Counted from the first letter of the stretch, positions 38,901 through 49,796 are shown. The stretch: DNA of 64,000 nucleotides from Pycnopodia helianthoides (GCA_032158295.1 CM063260.1:5279501-5343500); one strand, 5' to 3'. The notes: generated by a model not told the origin, from the letters alone. A program made the numbers and translations.

Positions 38901-39504
38901 TTTTTGTTTAATGTAACTTTGACCCAAACAAGGTTAAAAGCCTCTCTTGGTAAGAAGAAAATATTTAAAACGAAAATAACTCGGGGGGGGGGGGGGGGGG
39001 GGGAGCTGATAGTGAGATGCAAGTACATGAGGAATAAAGAACACTGTGTTGGAATGGCTCTTTGTTCTACATCTCAGCAAAGCAAAAGTGTATGGGTGAG
39101 AAGAAGCAGAAAGCCATATTAGTATGCCATTGTTTGCAGACAGCATAGAGGGTTGGTAATAAATAAACTTAACATTTGTTTCGTTTTGATGTATTGAACC
39201 ATTCATTTGTGCATTTTTTAAAATCTAATTTGGGGGAGGGGCAAGAGTTCTAGGGGGGAGGTGGGGGGGGGGGCGGCGGGTCTTCTGCGCCACTAAACCT
39301 TTCATAGAGGTTTTTAGATCCCATTAAAAAGATAAGCTTGTCTTCCGTTTTCATATACTTCAGTGCGAAACATGCAAGACTGTTTTTCACAAGGCCTGCA
39401 AAATGGACACAAATCCTTGCCCAAAGTGTGAACGTCGTCTGTTGAGACGTCGTCAGTTAGAATCCTCACCGGAAGATCTTGACTTTGCATCTCCCTTCAC
39501 GTGA
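26959..39504 (+). CDS. PLEKHM1-like RUN and Rubicon-homology domain protein
   Basis: Lysosome/autophagosome trafficking adaptor family. The RH zinc domain binds Rab7 and the RUN domain binds small GTPases in relatives. Exons: 26959-26974, 27520-27602, 28067-28107, 29002-29080, 29454-29549, 29979-30129, 32800-32946, 33621-34394, 34785-34915, 35516-35620, 37027-37129, 37410-37532, 37939-38051, 38151-38282, 38605-38775, 39364-39504. All phases join, giving 2406 nt, about 801 aa. An in-frame TAA precedes the start ATG. RUN domain is about residues 10-195, with [18 protein letters not shown] and SFLRDAEE, near-identical to PLEKHM1. An acidic, low-complexity linker (205-540) follows, then the RH domain (about 541-790) with [37 protein letters not shown] and [12 protein letters not shown]. 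No PH domain is present, and human PLEKHM1 (about 1056 aa) has two. Exon 8 needs an extra G at 33803-33805 dropped (or a 94-nt intron) and an A added at 34227-34229. It starts divergently from the P2X7-like gene. Confidence 0.88.
27195..27493. repeat. 'aacaaacctgtgaaaat' family copy
   Basis: Has ataacaaaccagtgaacatt, accaaaatcagctgttg, cagagggaagtatttcacag, cagtaagctttcagactaaa and ttgtacaatacctttgag. The last two blocks recur at 29228-29366. Intronic in the PLEKHM1-like gene. Confidence 0.65.
28144..28225 (+). mobile_element. tRNA-derived SINE-like element, second family
   Basis: cctctcgtctagctgtggag..acgggttcgaatctcaccca has the box-A (tctagctgtggaga) and box-B (gggttcgaatctc) layout. The reverse complement of 39665-39736 is the same family (ggtctagtggttaagac..gggtttgaatcccacccaag). 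Confidence 0.6.
28490..28563 (+). mobile_element. tRNA-derived SINE-like element, copy 2
   Basis: tagggctagatagctcagtt..gtagagcgccggcacgttaa..aggttcaagtcctcctctag is the best-preserved member, with clear A and B boxes. Intronic in the PLEKHM1-like gene. Confidence 0.75.
28705..28800 (+). repeat. possible tRNA-like repeat
   Basis: ggttggctcagtggtttctt..tccggttcgaattccgaacc carries an A-box-like and a B-box-like segment separated by a typical distance, but a strong internal palindrome (ccggttcgaattccgaaccgg) makes the box B suspicious. Confidence 0.35.
29228..29366. repeat. 'aacaaacctgtgaaaat' family, right-end fragment
   Basis: tcagagggaattatttcgca, cctagtataaacttcattat, cagtgagctttcagactaaa and the end gatacctttaaa match the right half of 27195-27493. 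Confidence 0.6.
30150..30393. mobile_element. long perfect-looking fold-back, 'agctgcttaagca' family
   Basis: Left arm gcccaatttcatagagctgc..taagcacaacaatttgctta..caaccaaatttcca is mirrored by tggaaatttggttggtaatc..cttagcagcactatgaaatt..gggccc. Arms are about 95 bp, the loop about 50 bp. It lies directly after exon 6 of the PLEKHM1-like gene, so it would be transcribed into pre-mRNA. Confidence 0.85.
30395..30545. mobile_element. 'agctgcttaagca' family copy, adjacent to the fold-back
   Basis: gagcccaagttcatagagct, gcaggataccagtcacggat, cggtattttggctggga and accaaattctggtaaac follow the family order. It directly abuts the previous element. Confidence 0.7.
30587..30765 (+). mobile_element. SINE-like element
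   Basis: ggaggagtggtctagtgcac (A-box-like) is followed by gtccttgagaaagacactaa, cttcagataggacgttta and ggtcccgtgtgttgggtaat. These last blocks resemble a conserved body found in some invertebrate SINEs. That match is from memory. Confidence 0.5.
31858..31921 (+). mobile_element. tRNA-derived SINE-like element, copy 3
   Basis: aaggctagatagctcagttg..gtagacaactgcacaagagg..caggttcaagtcccgctct. It shares the tail tcaatttttctttg(c/t)tcaac with copy 2. Confidence 0.7.
33000..33415. repeat. ~41-bp minisatellite in intron 7 of the PLEKHM1-like gene
   Basis: Nine or ten diverged units of the form tctacagaaccaagaaacaa followed by cttgtatataaatgtatcac. The phrase aatgtat(c/a)ac starts at 33069, 33109, 33151 and 33192, and aatgta at 33227 and 33268, giving spacings of 40, 42, 41, 35 and 41. 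Confidence 0.85.
36055..36405. repeat. 'aacaaacctgtgaaaat' family, reverse-strand copy
   Basis: On the minus strand it has the same order as 27195-27493 and extends it on the left (gtgagtcaggagaaaatagt and ttttcagcatgtaaacgc, also present at 3105-3340). It lies in intron 10 of the PLEKHM1-like gene. Confidence 0.7.
37178..37312. mobile_element. CAGGCCTGGAA-end family, copy 3 (partial)
   Basis: cagacctggatttacacaga, gaggccatgacctctgttgc, ttggccttggtgctctttca and gatttttcaatggaattgcc. This is the reverse orientation of copy 1, and the second terminal repeat is lost. Confidence 0.65.
38280..38500. repeat. ~77-bp minisatellite starting at the exon 14 splice donor
   Basis: Units contain caggtaatagattgggg, then gtacaaagat or gtacgaggat, then gggtgtgggtggggtgcac. 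The caggtaatagattgg phrase sits at 38280, 38358 and 38434, with a fourth, mutated copy (cagttaatagattg) at about 38486. Confidence 0.85.
38984..39002. repeat. poly-G/C tract
   Basis: About 19 consecutive G in intron 15 of the PLEKHM1-like gene. A shorter G-rich patch follows at 39232-39280. Confidence 0.95.
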
Positions 39505-39664
39505 TCCCCCTCATTCCCAACTACGGTAAGATGTTTCATCAATGTAATAATTGCATCGGGATAACAAACACTATTTGGGTAAAAACCTGACACGGATGTG
39601 TGATGAGCACTGCAAACTAGGTGCGTCTTGAGTCCTTTTAATAAAAAAATCTACAGACATACTA

Positions 39665-39736
39665 CTTGGGTGGGATTCAAACCCAGGGCCCTCACATTCT
39701 AGAGCGGATGTCTTAACCACTAGACCACCGAGCAGC
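39665..39736 (-). mobile_element. tRNA-derived SINE-like element, second family
   Basis: Minus strand: gctcggtggtctagtggtta..agacatccgctctagaatgt..gccctgggtttgaatcccac. It resembles a tRNA with A and B boxes, but the outer stem does not pair convincingly. Confidence 0.65.
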
Positions 39737-39811
39737 GTGCATGGTGACAAGAGGCCAGCTTGAATCCTGAAACAATAGCAACAGGTGCCGCAACAATTTA
39801 ATTCAATTTTG

Positions 39812-39957
39812 CAGGCCTGGAATTTCACGAAGGCCATGGAGGCCTTGATGGCCCTTCAAAAGTTCCACACAGACTTTAAGATTTTCCAACGGAAGTGCCC
39901 TTTGCAAAATGAAAATAGCCTTGCACTCTCACAGATAAAAAATCAGGCCTGGTTTTG
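39812..39957. mobile_element. CAGGCCTGGAA-end family, copy 4
   Basis: Starts gcaggcctggaatttcacga and ends aaaaaatcaggcctgg. The interior has agattttccaacggaagtgc and aaaatgaaaatagccttgc. Confidence 0.8.
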
Positions 39958-42900
39958 GTTTACCCTACACTGTTGTGTGATAAACACTGTATACTTGGTG
40001 ATTCCATAGTTCTGGTAAGACAGTTGATTGTCAACATTTGACCCTCTGGCCCTCGTCCGTGTTTTCTGCTTGTTTTTATTTATTTTAGAGCATTGTAAAC
40101 AAATTTTGTATTATGTTTTCTTTCTTTATAGCAGCCGAATAACACAAGCTTGGAATTTGGCACACAGTCAGAGTGTGTCATAAGAAAGATATTTAGCTAT
40201 AAGGTCATTGCAGATATTTCTTTGAAAGCTATTTTTTCAAAATTAGGCCAATACTTATTATTCTACCTATATTTTTTCAAGGACAAATCTGCGATGGCCC
40301 TACAGCTAAATGTCTTTCTCATTACTTACTCTGACTGTGTGTCACATTCCATGCTTGTATCATCAAAGGCACAATCCCACCACCCTCTTGCTGTACTAAA
40401 GAGGTGTAAACTTTATAATCATTGAGCTTTCAGATTGAAACTTAGTGTTGTTTTATCGATAATTACCAAATTCTTTCCCTTGTCTTTAAACCACAGCGAG
40501 TTCACAGCCACACTGCTTTACATTGTCCAAACCGTTTTGCTGACTGACCATGAAAAACTGACCGCAGGTCATCTAAGATGTCAACCAAACTACCCCCCCT
40601 TCTTCTCCCCTACTTGGGAGGTTGTTGTTCTTAAGATCTTGTATTACAGTCTTAAGTATCATGATGGGGTTTATTTAGCTGCACTTTTGCTGTGTTGTGT
40701 AAAGTTCAGTTCACCATTATTAATTTGTTGTAACTTTGGGAGCAAAAAATTGAGGCCGTTATGTTCATCTATGTTTTAAACTATTTGACCCTCATACTGT
40801 CTGATCGTTCAATATCATCCACTGTGGATTTGAATGATAGATTAACTATGCCAGCCTGCAATTTGATATCATGTGGTGAATGCAGCTACACACATATTCT
40901 TCCTCGGTTCTGTGCATAGTTGTGCCACTTGTGACCATGTAACCTGTGACATCACATGTTTGCGAAAACGACACTGAGCTTGGTCTTCCTGTAGGCACAA
41001 ATTAACACAGCCCAAAGAAAGAACACAAAATTGTTGTTGAGATTGCACTGATTGGTTTTTTGTTATCAATTTTTGATATGAAGAAAGAGGGCACATTTCA
41101 AGTTTTGTTCAGCTGTTATTTATATAACTCTTTAATTTATGTGTGAATTATGACACAAAATGTCAAATTTCCCAAATGACCAGTGCGGTATTTCGCCTGC
41201 CAGGAAATGACCTGGAATGTACAAGGTCACTCTTTTTGTAAACAAGAGTTACATGGTCTAAAGGTTACAGGTTCAATGGTTACAGGTCAACTCGCTGAAA
41301 AATGTTGCCAACAGTAGGAGGGTTGATACAAAACTAACTTTGGAGTAAACACTAAATGTTATAAAGGGGCCATAACGAATGTCCACCCCCCCCCCCAAAT
41401 CTGGAGCTTTTCACATTTACAAACTACCAAAATAAAATATAACATTTTATACACTTTTATGTAGTACTACACTTAGACTGTTCAAAACTATTTTTCTATT
41501 TGGACACAGACGATGTATTTGTTTTGTACCTCCACATTGGATGCTGCTTAGTTTTATCCATGCTCATAGTTAAAAATATATATATATAAAAATGCAAACA
41601 CAAACTACAGTTAGTTTACCAGAAGTGCCCCTAAGAAACAAATGGTTCAACCCCTTACGCCCCCCCTAAAAATTTATTTATAATGTTGCTGTGTATAACT
41701 CGTAAAATCTGATGGATAAGTGTATGTAACATGCAAATCTGTTTTTAATAATCACTGTGCTATTTACAGATTGTGCTGAAATTTTGATTCTCTTGCAATA
41801 AGTTATCTTAAGTTTACAAAATACAGTTAAGTTTTTTTGGGTTATTCAAAGGTATGAATAAAAATGTGTGTTTGTGTCGCATCTGCTAGTATAAATGTCA
41901 TTATTTAAAGACCCATAAATTTTGAAGATTTGAAGGGAGGGTCGTACTTTGGAAATGACCCCAAGAAGAAATTGTGTAATTTTTATCCGAAAGCCTACTT
42001 GTTATAAAGATGGTAATGGTAGTAAGCATTCTGCAAAATTATTTGTCTGAAGTGCCCCCCCCCCCTTTAATAAGAAATTAATAAAAGCATGTCAACATTT
42101 TTTAATCACAACAGTTTGTCCGCGGGTGGCTTTTGGGAATTTACACTTTGTCTGTTTGAGAATCCTGCCCTCAATACGACCAGAGATATGGTTGGTACCT
42201 GCGTCACCTCGCTAAACGTGGATGGATTTGATGTTTTGACAAAAATACCTTTGACAGTTTTTTTCCTGTTTTCTCAACAAGTTGGCACTTTATTTAACTG
42301 AAACTTTCACAGCCGATTTTTGTTGTATCTTTCTCGATACTTTTGCCTATAAATCAGCATTACGCTGACAAAAAACCTAATGATGACCCTACCTTTAAAA
42401 GGCAAATATTTACAAGTTACAAGAGAGTAGAACTTCTTCAAATCAATTTTTTTTAAATGAACCCAGAACATTTTAGTTGAATTTGAGATTTATATTCGTT
42501 GAGAGAATGACATTTAACAGTTTCATTTGTTGTTATTTTTATACTTGTATGCATTAACAACTCTTGAGTGGAAACTCTTTTAGATTTTTTCCCCAAAAGA
42601 TGTAAATGGTGTAAAAAGAATCCCCACATTCGAAGTTGAGTTCCTAGGATTTATCTATGTTTTAAAGCAATAAAAGTATTACTATGAATGTGTTTACTGT
42701 TTAAATTTTACAAAAACAAAAGTAAATGTAAATTAAGATTATTAATAAAAGTGATTGATAATTTATGCAATGACAAATTAAACTTTAAAATAGTCAATGT
42801 TTCCATGTGTTATACAGTGTAGGCACATTTTAGGTTATGCAGGGTACTTACATGCTTGCCATAATTAACTTGTGCAATCCATGCAATTTGACTCCCAAAG

Positions 42901-42977
42901 TGGTGAGCATGCCAGAAAGTAAAGTGTCACATAAGTGCAAAGGGTGAATACTGTGCAAGACTGGTGCATTTTTACTT

Positions 42978-43497
42978 CTAGGCCCACTTTCATAGAGCTG
43001 CTTAACCACAAAATGTAGATAAGCAAACAATTATGCTTACTAGAATAAGGTTACACCAGTGACAAATCCTTGCCACTCAGAACAATTTTCTGCTAAACAG
43101 CATTATGAAATTGGGCCCTGGGCCCAATCAAACTATCATAGAGCTGCTTTACAGTAGCACTAAACAATTTCCTAAGCAAAAAGTAAGCTGGATACACGTC
43201 ATGACTGGTGGTATCCAGCTTATTCTTTGCTAAGAAAATTGTTAAGCGCTATTGTCTGCTTTAGCAGCTCTATGATAGTAATTCTATGATTGAGCCCTGG
43301 GCCTAATTTTATAAAGCTGGTTAGCAGAAAAATTGTGCTTGGCAAATTTGTCTGCTAAGCAAAAACAAGCAGGGAACATGTCACATGCAATATACATTAC
43401 ATGGCATTTCGGCTGGTGACCTGTTTTTGCTGAGCAAGATTTTTGTTGTGCTTTGCAATTTGTTTGTGCTTAGGAGCTTTAGGAAATTGGGCTCTGG
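42978..43497. mobile_element. head-to-tail cluster of three 'agctgcttaagca' elements
   Basis: Units at 42978-43125, 43127-43305 and 43306-43497 each start (g)gcccaa/actt.cata..gctg and end with ..aaattgggc(c/t)ct or gattgagccctgggc. The middle one is a hairpin: ctatcatagagctgcttta against taaagcagctctatgatag is approximate, with gctggatac opposite gtatccagc near the centre. Confidence 0.8.
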
Positions 43498-43674
43498 TTC
43501 TCACAAACGCTGCCTTAACAAGGAAACTAAATCGCGCACTTTCAGGCTGGAAGACACCGAGACTTGCACTGTCTATTAGTGAACAGTTCACTGGAAGTGT
43601 AAACTAGCCAGAGGCTCGCCTTTCCCCCCGAATAACAACCAGGCGGTTTGGGCATGTTTCATTGAAAAGTTCTT

Positions 43675-45154
43675 TTAACCATCGATGTTCGGATCGGATG
43701 ATGACGCAAGCGATGACGCAGATATTGTCTTCTCCAAAAACTCATTCACCTTGGCCTGTAACTCGGACTGTTCACTTGTCCTCCTTTTATCCAACATCTC
43801 AGAGAAGCGCTTCTGGCACAGCTTGACCGCCTCATCCTGGCTCTCCGGGCTGGAGTGACGCCGGCGGGACAGCACCGCGAACGTCGCCGGGAGGTTCAAG
43901 AGCATTTTACGGCGTGCGTCACGGAGTGGTTTCTCGGCCCGCCACTCGGTGGATAGAGAGTTAGGGGACGGCCAGCCGGACGCACTGCTTACGATGGACG
44001 GGGATGTAGGTACCAATGGATCGATATCAGCCAGCTCTCGGACGGGTTGCATGCGGCTCTGTGTGATTTTGATGTTGGGGATGGGGATGCGAGGCGAGAG
44101 GGGCGGCTGGAGAGGTGGGTACGGGCTAGGTGTATCGGGTCTGGTATCATCCGTTGATTTGGATGCAAGCAAAGGCATGTGAGATTTGGGGGACTTGGCG
44201 AGCAAGAGTTCTTATGCTGTTCATCAGGTGACGAGGGCGAGGTTGTCACATCTATGGATGTCTCACTCAAATTAGACATCGATCTCACCCCGAGACTTTC
44301 AATGGAGGCCGATTTGTGTAAATTCCCCGGACATCGAGGCAATGTCTTGGGCGACTCTCGGGGAGAATCTTTCGGGGAGCTGTAAGGTGAATCCCGCGGC
44401 GAGTCAGTCTTGTACACATTCCCCATCCAAGCGTGTTTCCCGGCGGTTCTTTCCCTGATAATTTGGGCGAGTACGGGGACATGGGTGAAGATGTGGCAGA
44501 CCCACTGGATCTTTCAGTATGCCTCCGGATGCGTTTACTAAAAGTCTGCCGAGCCCACATTGAGTTTTGGCTGCTTTCTTCGTCTCCGTTCTCCTCTGAA
44601 TCCGTCTCCGAAGTTGCCTCCTCCACCACAGAATCACCCTTGTTCAGTTTCAGTTGCAAAAGTTTGCTTGCGAGGGCAATATCGTTCTCGCTGTAGCGAC
44701 GCGGCCCGGCACCTCTCTCCGCCATGGTCTTGGCTCTGGAGCCGGCTGTAGCCGTGCTGATCCTGGGCAGACGATGTCGGCTGTACTCGGACAAACTTGT
44801 GCCGTTCTTTTTCCCGCCATTATCGTCCACAGATGCGAAAGGGGTCCGATGGCATTGCCCGTCCGTGGCATTCAGGCGAGCTCCCTGACGCGCACGTTCC
44901 TCCAGCTCCATCCACACTTTGACTGAATTCCCAGCCATGTTTAACTCGTGAAGAGTCTTCTTCAAGTCTTCGGTGGTTCTTCTTAAAAGTTTCACTGATT
45001 TCTTCTCCTTGCATTCAAGCTTACCGAGCGTCAGCTCCAGCAGTTTCTGTTCGCCGTTGTTTTGGCTACGGGCCTGCTCGCTTCGACGGTCCAGCTGCCG
45101 TGCCGTGAGGCCGCGGTTGTTCCGCAGGTTAACGAGATGCTTGTCCGTGTCCAT
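43675..45154 (-). CDS. unrecognised intronless gene, coiled-coil N-terminus, Ser/Pro-rich middle
   Basis: Three overlapping minus-strand frames (45154 leftward, then 44426 leftward, then 44205-43675) form one coding sequence of about 494 codons if one base is restored in the C-run 44421-44424 and one near 44201-44206. I do not recognise a family. Residues 1 to about 95 are rich in Glu, Lys, Arg and Leu and look like a coiled coil (ELTLGKLECKEKKSVKLLRR). Around residue 165 is RRYSENDIALASKLLQLKLN, another helix. The middle is Ser/Pro-rich with repeated D-S-P steps (SPRDSPYSSPKDSPRESPK), which are candidate proline-directed phosphorylation sites. The C-terminus is again helical (VKLCQKRFSEMLDKRRTSEQ) and ends DPNIDG. 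No signal peptide or membrane segment, so probably cytoplasmic or cytoskeletal (inference). The start at 45154 follows a gacacggacaagc-type context on the minus strand and no earlier in-frame ATG was seen. Confidence 0.65.
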
Positions 45155-46415
45155 CCTGAATTATAATGTCGAAATGATCGTGAACAAATTCCAAACGAAG
45201 CAAAAGGCAAGTCAAATGCACATTTGTCTTAAGCTTTTAAAGTCGTAGGGTAAACAAGGCTAGCTAGACGATATCAGCAAACAACTTTTTAACACCTAGT
45301 CCGAGCTGATAGCGTGAAGTCGTTTCCTCGAAAGTTCCACCTTCCGTGTTTGCTGGCGCTGTTTGCTCGCCAAGTTCAATAAACTCCCCTTAGCAGACAT
45401 TCAGATCATTTTACTCCTCGTCAAAAGAAAAACCTTACGGACCAACCAAAAAGAACAATTCGACAATTTCGGTCCACCTGTGGCGTAAGTTGTTCCTTTA
45501 CAAAGGCCCTCTGAAAAAAAGTTTATTCAATGGACTATGTTTTGTTCGTGAAATTCTAAAATACATATCCAAGTCAACAATATTCACCAGTTCACCAATA
45601 TTTCGATAGTTCTAATGATTCGCTCCCGCAAAGAGCAATGGCAAGTCCAATTCTGGCTAAAACTAATGAAAACACTTATGTAAAATGTAACCACAATATT
45701 CTCTGTAGTGGTTTTACCCGCCGGTCACGGAAGAGCACAATGACTGACGACTTCGCCTTCTCAACACATCTGTTCGAAAGAAAAGAACACTCATGTCTTC
45801 CTTACTCAGTGGGTGTATTATGCATGAAAAAAAGACCAGGATATTTTGATTTAAATCAGACCAAAATTTCCCCCCGGTCTAATATTTCGGTTTTATTTAT
45901 CCCGCTCACTGTACCGTCTGTTAATGAGAAACAATGTGTCTTTGTCTTTAATTGAACGTTCGGTGTATAATCGATGTGTAACCTAACTTTAAGCGATCCA
46001 GTGGGCGGCATTAGCTGTTTGCACGGTCTTGTGTTTGGTCTCGTATTACCGCGTTAATTACAAACAATACGCGTTGGAAGGTGATTAAGTTCAAGATTTC
46101 CTTGTAGGGAATTAAATACTTGTTTTGTATTGTGCACGAGACCGTAGCAAAGGGCATGTGGTTTGGATACTCGAGTCACGTCAAGGTGTTTCTAAGCTGG
46201 CAGGGTCACCACCAAGAATCACACCCAAAGCACCACTGACCGCCAAGGTGGAGCGCGGTGGGTATTGATCTCGAAGGGTTACGCACGGGAGGCAAATATC
46301 CTGCATCAAATCTTATTGTAAGCGCGGAGGTTTAAGTAAGATTTGGAACTTTGCTTGGTGTTGAAAGTGAGAAGAAAACAGTTTACTGGAGACAACCATT
46401 TCTTAATCTCTTCTT

Positions 46416-46803
46416 AAAGGGAAGGTATACGATTGGTAATCACTCTAAAAATGTATGGCAATAAAAACTTACTTGGTTAGAAGTACAGCAACTTTCGATA
46501 GTATAAAGCATTTTCAGAAATATTTCAATTCAAAATAATGTGGACATGGAAAAATATGTCAGTTTTTATCCCCCAAAATCTGATTCTGAGAAAAGTTTCT
46601 GTCCAAACGTTTCTCAGATTGTGTATTCCTATTAGGGATTATTCTTCATGCGTGGACATAACCGCTCCAGATTTTGGGCGATATGTCAAAACGTTATACC
46701 TTTTGAAATGAAATTTTCACAGGTTAGTTTTATTGTATATATACATTTATATAGGATTAAAACAATCGAACGGTTCAAAAAACCAAAGGTATACTTTAAA
46801 GGA
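46416..46803. mobile_element. MITE-like element with AAGGTATAC ends
   Basis: Left end cttaaagggaaggtatacga..ttggtaatcac and right end aaaaccaaaggtatacttta..aagg are inverted repeats with a few mismatches. The interior has tctgagaaaagtttctgtcc and aaacgtttctcagattgtg, also seen at 49797-50170. Confidence 0.7.
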
Positions 46804-47471
46804 AGTGGTGGTTCTGAAACCATGCCCGATATGTGGCAGAGGGTGTCCCCCCCCCCCCCCCCAATGTTCCCATACTTAAATACACTTTTTTCCTCTTGTA
46901 CAGATGTAACCCCGCCCTCTAAAATCCTCTCTGAAGAATTCCAGAGATCCCCAGAGCACAATGAAGACACAATATGAGGGCGGTATAGCATACATATCAC
47001 ATATCAAGCACCAAATGGATTCTGAACATGAAAAGAACAACCGGGGTGGGATATGCCTAACCCTGAACACCAACAGAGCAAACTGTCTGAAACGTCGAGA
47101 CTTGACTCGCCTCTTGGCTCGATTTCACTAAGCACCAAGATTCATCTTAAGACGAGTTGTCAGTATCACCATAGTGATTTGTATTGTGACACCACACTTT
47201 GCTTAGCAATCAAGATCGATACACAGTTAAAATCCATCTTAAGCTTTTTTTCTGAAATTAAGCCCAAAACCTTCCTTTTCTTTCGAGGAGAGATTCTTAC
47301 ATGGCTGTCTCCGGAGAGAAGTTTAAATCGTACTTTAAATTTCGACAGCCCTGCAGCAAATAAGACAGGAACTATTGATTCATTGTTAACCCGTTACTTT
47401 AGAAGCTTTGTTCAACATTGTACATTCACTTGCCATATGGAATAACGGATAAGTTTATATGATACAATGCC

Positions 47472-47855
47472 TTAAAGGAACATTACAGAATTGGTAATTG
47501 TAAAATATACTTTTGATCACAGATTTACCTAAAAGTTACACGGTCTACTGATGATGATAGTAGAAAACATCCCTTGAAATATTTCTGTCTGAAATGCCAT
47601 ATTTGATGAGAAATGAATAAACTGATTTTCCGATTGGAGTTTATCGCTTAGTGAGCGTTTTATTCATTTGTTGAACCTATATGATTTCATGCAAACGTGT
47701 AATCGGTTTTTCACTATTTTCTCATGACCCAGATGGCCGATCGATCTCAAACTTCCACAGGTTTGTCAGTTTATGTATTTGGTGGATTACATAAAGTGCT
47801 TACACTGCCAGCAACTTTTTTGTTAGCAAAAACCAATTCTGTACTGTTCCTTTAA
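47472..47855. mobile_element. MITE-like element, TTAAAGG-end family, copy 3 (inverted)
   Basis: Starts ttaaaggaacattacagaat and ends attctgtactgttcctttaa, with the interior in opposite orientation to copies 1 and 2 (gtttatcgcttagtgagcgt, atggccgatcgatctcaaac). Confidence 0.9.
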
Positions 47856-48779
47856 TTGAGATAATGCAACCTTGTGACTGAAAAAAAAAATTGTCAAGCA
47901 CACACAACTTTGTATATAGTTTCAACTTTTCTATGAAAATAGTATTCAAGAAAGAAAAGAAATGAAAAACAGCTGATCAGCCTAACCTTGCAGTCAAATA
48001 TTATAATACCTACAAGTCAGATCAGGGTATCCTTATACGATTTTCAATTATATATATATTTTTTAAATAACATTTGTGGTGGTGTGGGGGGGGGGTAAGT
48101 CTTATACAAAATGTCCTCTCCTCCCTACCTCTCAACTATACCGATCCTAGTCAATTTCGTTACACTATGAAATAATTAGGGTGGAAAAGAAACTTCAATA
48201 AAACAATGAGGGTTGGGCCGACATTATTTTTGACAAAACACCTCCACTGACAAAACAAGCACATTCAAATCACAATAATTAGGCTATGCCCACCGTGTTT
48301 TCTTTGTCATTTTAATAGGAAAATTAGTGTAGATAAGCATGTACATTTATACACAACATTAGAAAAACCAGCATAATAACTTACAATAGCATTTACTTTC
48401 CGAAGAACTTTTTCTTTTTACGAATTCCAAATGCAAAGCCATGTTTTTTGTTTAAATATTGTTTTTATCAAAGAGTTCTTTGAAATCAGCCAATGGTGAC
48501 ACAGTTCGTACTTGTAATAATAATTATCTGATTGGATAGTTTTAAATTCAAATTACAGTAGTTAGCATGAGATTAACTAATGGTTAATAGATACAAAAAT
48601 CATAGAGGATATTGTACTTGGTTAGTTAAGCCATTACACCAGATTAATTAAATCGTTAACTTATTCTTAATCCAAGTTAACCTCCATTAATACAGTACTG
48701 CTTACCAGAAAGTCCATTCTGAACTAAATGCTTGTCATGTGCTTTTGGAAAAAGAGTCTAAGCCACTGGATAAACCAGA

Positions 48780-48900
48780 GTCGTAGCCTTAGCACTAACA
48801 GCCATAGCCGCAGCCAAGACTTGAAATAACCCATAGGTTTGGCTATGGCTCTGGCTATGGTTTGGCTATGGCTCTGGCTCTGGCTCGGCTTAGGCTCCGG
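48780..48900. repeat. GGCTATGGCTCT-type tandem motif
   Basis: tttggctatggctctggcta, then tggtttggctatggctctgg, then ctctggctcggcttaggctc. The tract is a short array of 6- to 12-bp variants next to a block shared with 14350-14470. Confidence 0.6.
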
Positions 48901-48987
48901 CTTAGACTCTGTCAGTTATTTAGAAAACGCCAAAAATCAAAAGCTGAAACCATAGTTTCAAAACTGGCCATAACAACCCTTTAATAA

Positions 48988-49235
48988 AGGCCCTGTACAC
49001 TATTGGTAAGATAAAAAAACACAATGTTCACAGATTCACACATAACTTACATGATTTAAAGTAAGTAATTATCGCGCGCGATAATTTGAAAAAACAGAAA
49101 ACTATTTTCTCGTGACCTCGATAACCAATTGTGCTCAAACTTTCACAGGTTTGTTTGTTCATGCATATGTTTAATTACACAAAATGTGGACACTGATTTT
49201 GAGCTGTTACCAAAAGTGTACAATACCTTTAACAT
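48988..49235. mobile_element. MITE-like element with TAAAGGcCcTGTACAC ends
   Basis: Left end aataaaggccctgtacacta..ttggtaaga and right end accaaaagtgtacaatacct..tta. The interior holds cgataaccaattgtgctcaa and actttcacaggtttgt. A 19-bp palindrome (aattatcgcgcgcgataatt) lies at about 49067-49086. Confidence 0.65.
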
Positions 49236-49796
49236 ACAACATTATTTTATTGAAAAAAAACAAATACTTCTTTTTAATTTCAAAACATTTCTACCCAAAA
49301 CAAATTGAAATAAAAAATGTAATTAATCATTTCACAACTTTTTAACAACCTGAATACAATGGAACAGTTGGGAAGAACACCTTCTCCAATTTTATCATTA
49401 TTAATTTTTTCAGCACAATTCAGCCTGGAACTTTGCATGTAAAAAAAATAATCACAGCCAGAATTAACTTGTAGCACTTGCAGTTAAATATAGTATTACA
49501 AATTAAACATAATTAGTTGTAAGTAATTTGACTGGCTTCTTTTCTTTTTGTTTAACTGCAAAACATTTAAGTTAAAAAAAGAGCATGCTTTATAAACAGA
49601 ATACATGAGCTTAAATAGTTGATTTTATAAAATCGAACCTTAATAAGAGCAAGTTAAGTTTTTGAAGTCGTACAAAAATTATTACTGTACTTGTACAAAT
49701 ATTATTTGTTTAAAAATAAAACACTTAAAGGGTGTGCATAATATGGGTAAGATTGAAAATAAAAATTTTCACAGATTTACACTTAACTTACATGGT

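Larger units (their letters stand above)
39505..43674. other. region 3' of the PLEKHM1-like gene
   Basis: Probably 3'UTR at its start, then AT-rich DNA. Holds a tRNA-like SINE on the minus strand (39665-39736), a CAGGCCTGGAA-end element (39812-39957), a segment at about 40800-40880 also seen at 34555-34640 and 51190-51260 (gcattcaccacatg.tatcat..gcaggctgg), an AT microsatellite at about 41575-41590 and a cluster of three fold-back elements at 42978-43497. No coding exon recognised. Confidence 0.5.

Noticed and set aside
39665..39736. Functional tRNA gene on the minus strand
   Set aside because: The A and B boxes are good but the acceptor stem does not pair, and a related copy at 28144 shows it is a dispersed repeat.
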